Positions 36,801-48,209 of a stretch of DNA of 64,000 bases are shown in pieces. The stretch covers positions 40,259,956 through 40,323,955 of the forward strand of contig CM049318.1 of assembly GCA_026874595.1 (NCBI GenBank), given 5' to 3'. This stretch comes from Sipunculus nudus (lineage: Eukaryota > Annelida > Sipuncula > Golfingiida > Sipunculidae). Position 1 is the first letter of the stretch. Every line of letters begins with the position of its first letter. Below the pieces are notes generated by a model that worked only from the letters and a program-made list of their open reading frames with translations, made no database searches and was not told the origin of the DNA. The position numbers and the translations under genes were made by a program.

Positions 36801-39800
36801 ACTGAAAGTCAGCTGAGCTAAAAACCCAAAAAAACAGGTGGACATTGGAGCCAGACTTAAGTACATTCTCAGTCCTTACAAGTGGGCCATCAGTGAGCAC
36901 TTAACTAAGTAAGACTGAACTTCACACCTGGCTTGCATTTATTTGACTATATATCATGCACTGTTTACTGTGTTGTATATGTGCAGTGGCCTGTCTTGCA
37001 ACCATGAACTGTCATAATTCTGTAATGTGTTTATGAAAACCAGGTCATAATACAGATGCCATGAGCCTCCTGAAAACTTCCCAAATTTTGTTAACTTGTT
37101 GGGAAAAGGGTTACAATAAAATGCAAGGTCTGGTCTCATGGAATAATGGACTTTGTAACCTACGCTCATTTTTCGTTATTAGGCCTATGATGGCAGCTTA
37201 TTGGAAATAATAAATTACAAATATAATTGTGGCCATGAAAATTTAGTTCTGTACAATAAAGTAATATGTAAAATCTGAAAATAAATCATGCTCACATTTT
37301 AACCTATCTGCTGAGTCAATACTATTGTATATTTCAAATATTATTGAGGCTATTTTTCATTGGATATTAGGTGACCTAATCCTAAACAGGATTTGAAGGT
37401 GATTGCTTTAAAACTGAAAAAAAGTTAAATATTCTGTCTACAGGACCAGTTTTTTTTACACAAGGTAAATATTACACACACACACACACACATATATATA
37501 TACACATATATATGTTAAGGCGAAGATCCCGATTGGGATTCAGTCTGGCCTAAACCCCAATCAGACTTTGTTCAGACCAGATCCAAATTGAGACTGTGAG
37601 TTGACCTTACTCTAAATAACGCATTCAGCACATACTTCTGATTAAATTAAGGAAAATTCATATTAATTCATCCTACTCCTATACTTAAATCTAATTTTGT
37701 CATGACAAAATTTTATTTATGTTATGCCAAACTTCTACTAGGCTTCGTTCTACCCCCTATACTTGACATGAATTAATTAAAGGAATAAAAGAATACTGAC
37801 TTTCGGGGCACATCTTAACCTTTGTCAAAATTTAAAATGTGTCAAAACTGATGAATAAAACTTTTCTGGCTTGTAATACCCTACATGCATCATGTATGTA
37901 TACATACATGTATCAAAATAATTCAATTCTGTATCTAAAATACACCAAAAAATTTCACAAATGTAAAAAATATTACATTGATTTGATAAGCTTAAAAGAG
38001 CCTTGTGGATGTGAAGGTAGCATGCAGATTCAGTTATGAGCTGGAAATTTGCTGGTGATTTTTGCAACATGACTACAGCAGAAAGTGCGTCATCTGTAAA
38101 TAACTTTTTATAAGTGGTTGTTATCAACATTGTATGTATTACCAGTATGTAGTGATGTATACTGATGTCTTACGAGTGTTGTTATGTGAGTTCACTGATA
38201 TGCAACTTCTTCAGGAACTATCAATACTATCTCTGCTGGAGGTTTAAACACAACAAGTCGTATATAACTCTGTGATACTTTCATGTTATGTTACTGCATC
38301 TCTTGATGTAACTTAATCATACTTTTATTGGTTGTTGACCAATTTTCTTTACTGACAAAACATGCACAAGACAAAACTCCAAGGTGAACTGGCAATGAGG
38401 AACACCAGAAACATTAAAGCTCCAATTTTCTTGTCCAAACTTAAATTGGTAAATTCTGGGATTCTAGAATTTATTTATAAAAATATCAAAATGTGCCAAC
38501 AATTTTAAGATGATGATATGTATTACATTTGATAGCTCCACAGGACCTGTGCATGCGAGAAGACCTAGCATCAGTTTTCAAGAATGATCCCTCACTAATA
38601 TGAACAAGTTTTCACCAACTGATCCATGTACTCAGTTCAGCATTGATCCTACCAGCTGTTTGCTTTGCACAGTTAATACTAGACCAGGTGTGGCCATGGA
38701 TCCACACTCCCTCAGCTGCTGCCACTTACTTATAACATAAATCAGTGGCCGCAGCCTGCTGGCCACAGTATCACAGCAGAGAATAAGAATACATGACTCA
38801 GTAGGTAGTTTGTGTGGGCTGATAGGGCCTTCATGGAGTTGTGCAGTAAGTCATACTAAAAACTACACTGCAATGGACATCCATCCTATTGCAACAACAA
38901 TGCTGTCAGTATACAGTCAAAGGGTAATCTTTACAATGTCAGAATACTAACTAGTGTGGAATTAACACAAACGAGTATATAAGTGAATGTACAGACCAAA
39001 GTGTAAATTAATCTCTAACATAATGTGGTCTTTTTTACCCGAGTGGTCAGTAATTCAACAAAGGGGCAAGGCTATTTACAAATATGCCAAATTGTAATGG
39101 AATCTTTTAAGCATATGGTGGGTGTAATAGAAATTAGAAAGTACAGGAACACAGAATTTATGGTTGGTCTGGTATAAGAGGCAACTTACTTGTATACCAT
39201 TAGGGATAAAAAATGATAAAAATATTTGATTCATTATGATTTTCACACTAAATGGATCTTATGTCATAAGGGCAAAGCTGCCTCTAACAGTATTACAGCA
39301 GAGAATACAAATTATTGTATATCTGTGAATATAGCTTGAACAATTTATTCTAGTAAAATTAAAATAAATTAAATTCATAAATTATTGTGTATCCCCAGAC
39401 AAAGATCCAAACTTAAAAGTTTTTGCAAACTCTAGTTAAATTGCTACCAAGTAAGACTACTTAGTAAATCTTAATACGTAGAAGTTTTTTGTATGTCCCC
39501 TTAGACTTCAACACAAACAGTTTTTACTAAAGAAATTTTGAGTTTTGCAAATGCAAACACAATTCATTGAATGGTACCTGTCATGGGCAACAATGATATA
39601 TATACACATATATGTGTACTAAACCACACTCAGAAAAACCTCACTTTGAGCAAAGTACACGTTTTTAACCCATCGATCAGTAGCAACTGTGCCAGGTTGC
39701 ATTATAATGGAATCCTATATCAATATAATAAACTGGGAAGCCATATGTTACATACACTGCATTTACAAAACAGATCAGGTATAATTTAGTGTCTACACAC

Positions 39801-42800
39801 ACAATACTATGGAATAGGGGTACTTATATACTATTTGTAAGTTGTCAAAGTCAGAAATGGGTTTATGCTGGCAGTTTTGTTAAATCAGCCAACGGTGCAA
39901 CATGAAAACTTTATAGTGTACAAAATAAGCCAAGATTATCATGTGCAGCAGTGGTCAGTAATAAAACACTGAAATAAAGAATAATTATCCATTATTTACT
40001 TGATTTTTTAATTTGATTTTTAATTTTATCCTTGTGACTGAGTTGTTGTCACCTGGAGTGACCGAAACTTTGATACTGATGTTAAAATGAAGAAATGGCT
40101 TGAGAAACAGGGCCTGTACTTGACTTCAAGTACTTATGTTTTAAATAATATAAAAAATTCTTAACTAATTTATTAGAAAAAAAAAATACAGAAAAATTAT
40201 AAAATGAATGGTTGATACCATTCTAAATTGTGCTGTCTTGACATAACAGTCTGTCAGTGTCACAGAATTAAACTCTTCTGAACACTCTGGGGTCTTCAAG
40301 CACTGTTTGTGTCAAGTAGATACCTGGTAAAATATTTTGTGGTTCTTTGTTATTTTTAAATTTGAAACCCCTTTACTTGATCAGTGCTTTACTCTTAAGT
40401 ACACTGACGAGTACAAGCACAGGACAAGTACATTTTCTTGACTAAAGTCTGAAACAGAGGATGTCTTGGAAATAGTTTTATCCTTTACTTTGCAGGGACA
40501 GTAACCTATACTGATTGATGAAAATAATATTTTTCTGTAGCACTGGTACTAGTGTATTACACTGTATTACACTAATTCATGGATGATCAGATTTTATGAT
40601 GAAATTCTTAAAAATTAAATCTTCAAGATCATTGTCTGGGATTAATAGTCTACACAACACATGGAAAATTATACTTAAAGATAGTGGTGATAAAGATAAA
40701 TTGTATTAATTTGAAAAGCTTCACAGTTTTCTATATGAAAGGCTGGGTATTATCAAAAGATCACTGCTGTTTATGACATACAAAAAAACATAGAATGACT
40801 CTGATGAGTCAGTATTTCACAATATGAACTTACACTAACAGAGGGGTAGGGTTTTTCAAAAGCCCCTTCAGCTTTGTAATGCAGTGCCTTTAACACTGGA
40901 TAAATATTATTGAACAAATAACAGCTGCAACGAGAATGCACTGTTTGTATGCTCAAGCTACATTTATTTATGATGTCCATACTGGCGTGTTTGTTCAACA
41001 ACTTTTTATAAGCTGACAGAACCTGAGTCAGCACTACATGTCCTTGGAGAGAGCATATAGATCTGTGTGTAGATCTATGTCAATAGTGGGAGCGTTTACG
41101 CCTGTGGGGACAAACAAAACTTATAACAGTGAGAGCTTGTGAGACGACTGTTGGCATATATTGTGTCCTAGATAATGTCCATGATACATAACTGCAGCAC
41201 TCATCCACCTTTGGGAATTTTGGAACAAGTTCTGCGTGGATATTTGCATATATGGAATTATCATATCTCACTTTTATTAACTCCTGTTTCTAAATAAACA
41301 AAATCAAGGTTTTATGATACATTACATTTATGTTTTTAACTAAACGCCTGATGTTTGAAGATTGCATACTAAGATATAATATTTGCATACACATATAGAC
41401 TATTATACATGTAATTATGTATGCAGCCAAAACTGAGCCAATAACCTCACAATTATGGAGAATGGTGAGACTTAAGATTCTGTCTGTAATAGATATGCCT
41501 TTATAAGAGAAGCCACACAGGTCTATGAGTCTAGTCACAGGACTGCCTCATACATCCATAATAAACAGGTGACCATAATAGGGAGGTACCCATAAATAGA
41601 GGGTTCCCTGGGACACATTTACTCCTACTGAAAAGCACAGCTATACTGTTGGTGACCAGAGACAACTAAATTTGTCTATTTCGGACAGTAAAAGTCCTCA
41701 ATTAGGGCCCTGCAATCACCAGTTCCACCAAAAGCAGCCTTGGGTCATATTGGATGTCAGATTGGTATGAAATTAATTACCACCAATAATCTAAAAGAGA
41801 CCAATACTGCACTTGAAAGAAAATAAGCAATTGCTCTGTGGCAGCCATATTTGACTTTGGGCAGGTCTGTAAATTGATAAGGCTGAAGCTCTTATGGACA
41901 CCAATTAACCTTGTGAATTTGAGAAAGATCAAATTTATGTATTATCTTAGAGAAAATACATGAAAAAGAAAATCACTGATTATTCTCTGGTGGCCACACT
42001 GGTTTTTGCATGGATCTGTTATTCAACAGGTCTAGAGGCCTAACAGGCACCAATCATCCCTGTGAATTTGAGAAAGATAAAACAAAATCTCGTTGAGACA
42101 ATGTGCATGGAAACAAATCACCAATTTTGCTCTGACGGCATATTGTTTTCTGGATGGGTCTGTAGAGCTGGCCCTTTTATAGTCACCAATCATCTCTGTG
42201 AATTTGAGAAAGCAAATCGCTGAATGTACTGTGGCAGCCATATTGGAATTCAGACATGTATGAAATTAGATAGGTCAGGGGCCCTAAAAGACAATAATCA
42301 TCCCTGGGAATTTTAGAAAGATCAAATGTATTCTCTCTCAGATAATGCACGCAAAACAAATTTACTTATGCTTTGGCAGCCATACTGAAATTCGGACATT
42401 TCTGTAATTTGATAGGTCATGAGCACTTATTGGCATCAGTGATCCCTGTGAATTGAGACTGATGAAGCATCATCTCATTGAAATATCATGTGCAAAAGCA
42501 TCACGGACAGAAAGACAGATGGAAGGACAAGGTGATCCCTATAGGGCACTGCTTTTTAAAGCTAGGCCCTAATTATGTGTTTCTGGAACTCAAATTAAAT
42601 GAAATTGACAATTACTGTATATATACACAAAAATTCAAACAATAATATTAAGTAGTGGTAGGAGCTGTGAGTGGACTAAATGGATGCACCATTGGGAGAT
42701 CATTACTATAAACAGGACCATTTATGATGGTTCCATATATAATCAAATATGCAGTACACATTAGTCAATGTGCTTCTTGTTTTACATGAATTGCTGCATG

Positions 42801-44279
42801 AATACCCTATGGTAATTCATTATTTTATTTTATTTTTTTATAACATACTGCAGAAATACTGAAGTAGAAAAACTTGAAACTTTGATGAGTTAATGAAGAG
42901 GATTGTTCAATTATTCATGTCTTAAATACATTAACCAGATGAGTTACTGGATAAGTCAATCAAACAGATGAAAACTGTTGATCAGCCCGATGGAAAATTA
43001 AATCAATGAATATTGTAGATTTTATACACAAGGTCTGAAGTTCATGTTGGAATTGCATTCCAGCAGTAGCAGAGAGAATATTTAATTAACCCACAGATAA
43101 AATAAGTTTCCATACTTAAATCTTCCATTTGGTCAACCATAATAAGTCTTCCATTTGTTGACCACCCCAGTAACTAGCTGTGAATACACAAAAAATTAGG
43201 CAATTATGTTGGACTGGTTAGCCTAACTTGAGTCATGACACAAGAAAAACTGGGAATGTACTTGAACAGTCATCCATCCTGTTGCATTCCTGTCAGAAAC
43301 AAGGCAGCCGGCACGGAATTGGTTCAATTTTACCAATAGCTTTTAAAACTCAAATCAGGTCTGATAAACATGACTATTATAAAAAATATAAAATTATTAT
43401 AATATAAATAAAAACTTGATTAAATATGTATACATACCTGAGATTGTAAGCAGCACACCCCAAACACCTTTAAAACACTTGTTTATTTCCTGGGATTCGT
43501 GTGGACGGATCTTGCCGACAATGCAATCGATGAACGTCCCACCAAACTCCACACATAGTCCGATTAACACTGGGACATTGAGATCAGAACCGCACGGCTT
43601 GAACAGTCTTCTCTTGTGCCCTCCAGATAACTCAAATGACCAAAACATCCGTGCATATCGATAGCTAAGGAACCCGCCAAATATATGCAGGGCTGTAGTT
43701 GCAGCAAATTTGCGCAATGTCGTATGACCCAGCATATAATCGGAAAATGTGCTGTTAGGACTGGTCCTTTCACTGGTCAATGTGCTTGCTGACCATAGGG
43801 AAAGTATAAATAATGTCAAACAATATGCGAAAAATCCATAATTGTTACGAATCATAACATTTTCCAAACTGCATGCCACCAGCTGGAATGCTGCCAATAA
43901 GTTCAGAATGTGTGGTTGAACTGATAGAGGGAGCCACTTTCTGATGACCTGACGCAAAATTCTTGCCAGAAGCAATGTAGTACAGTAATAGAACAGCGAA
44001 GCTGCTATCGGAAGCTCTCGCAGTGGGCGGTAATTGTCACCGGTTATGAAGTCCCAAAAACGCTGCCACATCTGAAGAAACAAGACAAATAACATCAATC
44101 CAGTTTGTACACCTACAAGTATACTTCAGAGGTAAGAGGTCATTTTAAGATGCCTTTCTGTGTCTATGGTCTTTTCTCTCTCTATACACTTCATTACTGG
44201 AATTACAGGTCTGTTAAAATGCAATTCTAGGCTCCACATTGGAGAGCTGTGAGCACATACTTTGCAAGAATAATGCATC

Positions 44280-44353
<74 letters not shown>

Positions 44354-46290
44354 GAGAGAGAAAGAGGTGTATAGATGACTTTAACACTGATAATTTTTTT
44401 ACCCAAAATTATTTTCAGGTGAAAGGTATCCTTAACAGCAGATAGATGTTGGTGTTGTTCAGGTCCATGTACCATTTCAAGTAATGAAACACATTTTTGT
44501 TCCTTCCAGCAAGCTAAGAAAAAACCAGTGATTTAATTTTGAGTAATAAAGTCCTCCACCTCAAATATATTAAAAAATCAACCATTTCACTCGGTATTTT
44601 TTCATCTGAAGGTGCATAGACAATATTTGTGTATGTATCCTTATGAGAAATAGGTATACACCTGTAGTCTTGTCCCAAGTGGGGTCTTGAAACTCTTAAT
44701 TGAGTCCTAACTGGGTCTAAGTATAGTCTCATTATATATTAACTGATGCTTAATGCTAGAAGACTGAATGTTCACAAATACATGCTGTAAATCACAGTAA
44801 GTGTAACATCTGGATGATCTGATGTTCGCCAATTAAAGTCTGTGCACATGGATTATACCAAGTCAATACTATTGTACTTGGCAAGTTCATTAAATTAGGC
44901 AATATATTTGCACTACAAAATAATTTGAATCATAAACTGGATTACTCTGTCTGCACAAGGCCACTAATCCACATCAGTTCAGTCTGCAGTAGTTTGTTTT
45001 TCATTATTCCAACTGACAGTAAAACAGTTCCTAGTGTGTGCAGGGAAATCTAATTTTAGACATTGCTGAAGAGGCCAGCTTTGCTACCCTTTGAAACAAT
45101 AATTAACCTCAAAGTAATATTTTTTTACAAGAGATTAAATCGGATTCCAAAGCAAGTTTAGACAACAAACTCACATTGTCACGAATAAACGGGTTTAGGC
45201 TTTTGTAAAGAGAACTACAGTGGGATACAAAACTTAAGTACAACTTCGAGACTTAAGTGAAACAATTTCTGTATATTACCAGGATTAGACTCAAACAAAG
45301 TATAGATCTATGTACAGCCTCATGACTGAAAGCAGTCTCCAGTTGCAGGCTGCTCCAACTGATACAAACATTTAATGAATACTAAACAAACAGCACTGGA
45401 TAAAATAAACCAAGAACTGACATTTCACAGATTTTGCATAATCAGTATACCTTCCTTTAAACAAGAATATCAAAGGCACCCTGACTGTGTTGACAAAGTT
45501 CCACTTCCCTGTGTGTGCACAAATGCGCATGAAAAGGAGAGCGAGTGGCACAACTTTTTTAGGCGTCTGTCTGATTACCAATAAACCTCACAAACTTACA
45601 ATACAAGCGCTGGTTAGAGTTGACTAATTTACCAAGATCTAAATCACTTTCTTTGGTCTTGTCAGAAATTTAATATTAGTCAGATTTGGTAAATTACTAA
45701 TTTAATTCGTCTATAATTTAACTGTCTTTATATTATAACAAATTATATATATTGTTGGAATTATTAATGTTCATGTCCCTTTTACATATTATCCTCTGTT
45801 AGACAATTAAAAGTTGAATAATTTTGCAAATTGATTGCTAGCTTGAGTAACATTGTTGGGGTCTTGACATCACTACTATGATATAATAGATTTTGAGTCG
45901 ACTGGTTCTGACCGGTTTTGGTGGCTTTGGCCCATTGAGAAACATGTCTGAAGGCCTCATACCAAAACAATCTCTGTTCCTTTTTTTAAACAATTACCTA
46001 TAGGTAAATAAGTATTGTGATTATAGACCAAAAGAAACGACTGGTACAAGAGTCCTTTATAACAGAACAAGGCCAAGTGTTCATAGCTTAGGACACCAGA
46101 CTTAAAATACCCAGACAGTCGTTGTGCCATACTGATTCACTGTAATCGGGCCAAATCTATATCGTTATATTAACAAAACGGACGAGCCATATGAACACGC
46201 CATATTCGTCAGCTGTCTGAGAAAACATGACATTTACAAGTTAAAGTACAACTATGAATTTGAATAAATGCTTACGTGTTGTGTCGCCAT
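30655..46290 (-). CDS. AQP11: Unorthodox aquaporin (AQP11/12 group), three coding exons, complete model
   Basis: Joining 46290-46276, 44071-43438 and 30899-30655 gives 297 residues with no frame break. The protein is a membrane channel of the superaquaporin group, which in vertebrates sits in intracellular (ER) membranes and passes water and small solutes (family knowledge). Family marks include LAAFQLVACSLE (65-76), WSFELSGGH (149-157) and the second pore box TGMYLNPINAS (221-231). A Cys at 237, exactly nine residues after that box, is the AQP11 signature. LLVYWAGP (246-253) lies in the last helix and the tail is KKEN. The second box is NPI instead of NPA, and the first reads S-P-N-S (109-112) instead of NPC or NPT. 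The 12.5-kb intron holds several mobile elements. AQP12 is the alternative label; Cys237 favours AQP11. Confidence 0.85.
30913..33000. other. Aquaporin intron 2, proximal part; a dispersed repeat at 32460-32770
   Basis: 32560-32770 is related to 59630-59800 (GGCTGGCAGTATxTGTTTTG-like, TCGGCCATTCGGTGATT-like, GGGAAAATCCTACT). Apart from that repeat I recognise nothing. Open frames at 31122-31385 and 31931-32152 have no motif. Confidence 0.5.
33001..36825 (+). mobile_element. Composite pearl-like element with an eight-unit core array
   Basis: The left end is GTGACCCATGGTTCAT then GTCGCTCAGCTGAC at 33007-33040. Next are core repeats of the type at 25200 (33200-34060), then eight units of about 339 bp (see next entry), then GACGGACAGACGGACGGACA (36740-36770). 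The right end, ATCGCTATAGCTCAGC to GTCAGCTGAGCTAAAAA, closes at 36825. GCTCAGCTGA at the left and its complement TCAGCTGAGC at the right form a subterminal inverted repeat. It lies inside aquaporin intron 2. Tandem core plus GGAC microsatellite plus terminal hairpin is the pearl/Helentron-associated layout. The replication protein is not encoded here, so mobility would be in trans (inference). Confidence 0.65.
34092..36730 (+). repeat. Tandem array, about 8 units of about 339 bp
   Basis: Unit starts, read at the AGGTGGCGCCACCAGTCTGC box, fall at about 34092, 34435, 34774, 35112, 35451, 35788, 36126 and 36463, so the spacing is 336-343. Inside each unit recur ATCATGACCATCAG, GAGATATTGAAGTTTTTGTA, TACTTTGGGGCCCCATAGCT, GGATATGGGTAACAGAGACC and GATTCTAGGTCCAGTCGTTA. 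Central units are most alike and outer ones more diverged, as expected from unequal exchange. Confidence 0.9.
36826..41700. other. Aquaporin intron 2, middle part; nothing recognised
   Basis: A (CA)n/(TA)n tract lies at 37475-37515. Open frames at 37825-38130, 40771-41034 and 41290-41538 have no motif. No exon of the aquaporin is needed here, since the flanking exons join in phase. Confidence 0.5.
41740..42565 (+). mobile_element. Tandem-core element, third hairpin type
   Basis: Units with TGGCAGCCATATTGG, CCAATCATCCCTGTGAATTT and GAGAAAGATCAAA recur at about 120-180-bp spacing (near 41840, 41985, 42125, 42235 and 42375). They end in CACGGACAGAAAGACAGATG, GGACAAGGTGATCCCTATAG and a GGGC to GCCCTAA palindrome around 42537-42570. 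The reverse complement of this end (CCTATAGTAATCACCCTG) occurs at 53638. No coding capacity. Confidence 0.6.
42571..43437. other. Aquaporin intron 2, distal part; nothing recognised
   Basis: AT-rich intronic DNA up to the donor GTATGT at 43437. Confidence 0.5.
43438..44071 (-). CDS. AQP11: Aquaporin main coding exon
   Basis: On minus, TTGTCTTGTTTCTTCAG at 44072-44088 is a strong acceptor directly before ATGTGGCAGC. The exon ends ACAATCTCAG followed by GTATGT. It encodes five hydrophobic stretches: around SLFYYCTTLLLARIL, LNLLAAFQLVACSL, FAYCLTLFILSLWS, FAATTALHIFGGFLS and PVLIGLCVEFGGTFI. If the upstream exon is non-coding, the Met at 44071 would be the start, so protein length depends on that choice by only five residues. 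Confidence 0.88.
44072..46275. other. Aquaporin intron 1; nothing recognised apart from a microsatellite
   Basis: A (TA)n tract sits at 44287-44350, followed by a short (GA)n. I recognise no exon or element in the remainder. Confidence 0.5.
44287..44350. repeat. (TA)n microsatellite
   Basis: About 64 bases of TA, then AGAGAGAGAGA. Confidence 0.95.
46276..46290 (-). CDS. AQP11: Putative aquaporin first coding exon (MATQH)
   Basis: On minus, AATAAAAATGGCGACACAAC at 46297-46278 gives an ATG in a strong context (A at -3, G at +4). After five codons follows CAC-GTAAGC, a good donor. It joins in phase 0 to ATGTGGCAGC at 44071. The exon is only 15 coding bases, so support comes from context, phase and the promoter-like DNA upstream. 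It is inference, not homology. Confidence 0.5.
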
Positions 46291-46517
46291 TTTTATTCTC
46301 CGTTCTTCTGGTTGTTTTCCCGGTGCTACCTGAACACTTCTTTGGCAATATCTACCATTTCTGTTCTGTTTTCGCTCGGGGTCCAAGCGGTCGTTCTTTC
46401 TCAGTCAGTTTGTTTCACTCCGTCGCCACTGATGATAGGTCAAAAGGCCATGTCATGACCCCCTACTGCCGCTGTGATTGGCTCGTCCTCCGTGGGTGTG
46501 TGCGGATATGAATATTC
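46291..46517 (-). promoter_or_regulatory. Putative 5' UTR and promoter of the aquaporin gene
   Basis: This segment is clearly less AT-rich than its surroundings. On minus it carries a CCAAT box (ATTGG on plus at 46477-46481), about 190 bases before the proposed start codon. No TATA box is evident. It is cut off upstream by the target duplication and terminus of the long-inverted-repeat element. The open frame on plus here (46254-46511) is a shadow. Confidence 0.4.
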
Positions 46518-46867
46518 GGTCGGTCTTTTTACCGAGCGCTACCGAGCGTACCGAGCGCTACCGAGCGCTAGCGCTCGGTAGGACTTTTTACCGAGCGCTA
46601 CCCTGGATTCATACAAGGCATTGCTCTGACCCGCGTGGGGCTACCGAGCGCTCGGACTTCTTACCGAGCGCTACCCTGCCCTAACAATGGGCAGTGTTTT
46701 CACATACTTTGGACTACCGAGCGCTAGGGACTTTTTACCGAGCGCTACCCTGGATTCACACCAGGCATTGCTCTGACCCGGCAGGGGCTACCGAGCACTC
46801 GGACCTTTTTACCGACTCGGAGCGCTACCCTGCATGTTCTAACAACGGGCAACGCGCTAACCATAGG

Positions 46868-46868
<1 letters not shown>

Positions 46869-46914
<46 letters not shown>
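46869..46914. repeat. (TA)n microsatellite inside the long-inverted-repeat element
   Basis: TA run at the inner edge of the left arm. Further TA runs lie at 47055-47100. Confidence 0.95.
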
Positions 46915-46918
<4 letters not shown>

Positions 46919-47055
46919 GTGTGTGTATATATATATTACGATAAACATACATATAAATTCGACATATATATGTTTAAATACATTTATTAATATATCAGTA
47001 GCCTATATAAATATAATATATAATTTAAAATTATGCTATATATTTATATATATCA

Positions 47056-47100
<45 letters not shown>

Positions 47101-47112
<12 letters not shown>

Positions 47113-47420
47113 CGCGAAAGAGACAGTGTAAAGAAAAAGAGAGCGCTATATACCATAGCCTGTATAATATTTATCCGATATAGGCTATAAAGGAGAGAGA
47201 GAAAGAATGAAAGAGAGAAAGAAAGAAAGAGAGACAGGCAGAGAGAGAGAGAAGAACCTGAATTAGAGGGAAAGGTAACAAAGACCTATATTATATATAA
47301 TATTTATCCGATATATATAGGAGAGAGAAAGAAAGAGAGAGATAAAGATAGAAAGGGAGAGAAATAGAAAGAGAGACAGTAAGAGAAACAGAGAGAGAGA
47401 AAGAGAGAAGAACCGGAATA
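47101..47420. repeat. (GA)n/(GAAA)n-rich stretch
   Basis: Purine-rich imperfect GAGAGA/GAAAGA repeats interrupted by TATA-containing blocks, within the centre of the long-inverted-repeat element. Confidence 0.85.
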
Positions 47421-47540
47421 AGTGGGAATGTAATCAAAAATACATATATATTCATTTAGGGTATATATGTTATATTATAAAAATTAATACACGATTTACT
47501 GCTTGATATATAGATTACATATATAATATTTTTTTTAGCA

Positions 47541-47589
47541 TGATATATATATATATACATATATATATATGTATATTTATATATATATT

Positions 47590-47670
<81 letters not shown>

Positions 47671-47672
47671 GG
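47541..47672. repeat. Compound (TA)n(GA)n microsatellite
   Basis: TA-rich run to 47632, then GA run to about 47672. Confidence 0.95.
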
Positions 47673-48209
47673 AGAATGAGTTGGAAAGATAACATAAGCA
47701 TTGCTTATTCATGTTATATAAACAGAAACAATGTAAATAATTAAATATGATATTTTGTGTTGAATGCGGTTAAAACTCCATAATTTGTCATGTGCGCGAT
47801 GGTAGCGCTCGGCAAAAAGCTCTTAGCGCCCGTTAGTCCCAAGCCCAAGATGTTTGAAGTATGTAAGAACACTTATTTCCCGTTGTTAGAGCAGGGTAAC
47901 GCTCGGTAAAAAGTCCCAAGCGCTCGGTAGCCCCGCGTGGGTCAGAGCAATGACTTGTGTGACCCCATGGTAGCGCTCGGTAAAAAGTCCGAGCGCTCGG
48001 TAGCCCCACGCTGGTCAAAGCGATGCCTGGTGTGAATCCGGGGTAGCGCTCGGTAAAAAGTCCGAGCGCTCGGTAGCCCCCCGCTGGTCAAAGCGAAGCT
48101 TGGTGTGAATCTGGGGTAGCGCTCGGTAAAAAGTCCTACCGAGCGCCAGCGCTCGGTGGCGCTCGGTACGCTCGGTAGCGCTCGGTAAAAAGACCGACCC
48201 TGAATATTC

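Larger units (their letters stand above)
46509..48209. mobile_element. Long-terminal-inverted-repeat element with 8-9-bp target duplication
   Basis: TGAATATTC flanks both sides (46509-46517 and 48201-48209). The termini are GGTCGGTCTTTTTACCGAGC on the left and its complement on the right (ending 48199, with one extra C). The arms (46518-46860 and 47797-48199) are inverted copies built from a tandem unit of about 73 bp with CTACCGAGCGCTCGG, ACTTTTTACCGAGCGCTACC and TTCACACCAGGCATTGCTCT. The centre is only TA and GA microsatellites with no transposase. Long inverted arms plus a 9-bp duplication suggest a non-autonomous Mutator-like element; an 8-bp reading would instead suit hAT. All open frames in it are repeat artefacts. 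Confidence 0.78.

Noticed and set aside
33001-36825. CRISPR array (regularly spaced repeats)
   Set aside because: Units are about 339 bp and repeat along their whole length, without short repeat/unique spacer alternation, and the context is eukaryotic.
46254-46990. Several plus- and minus-strand open frames of 60-108 codons with [17 protein letters not shown]-like text (also 47833-48268)
   Set aside because: They are translations of the repeated terminal arms of the long-inverted-repeat element; the same words appear on both strands at both ends.
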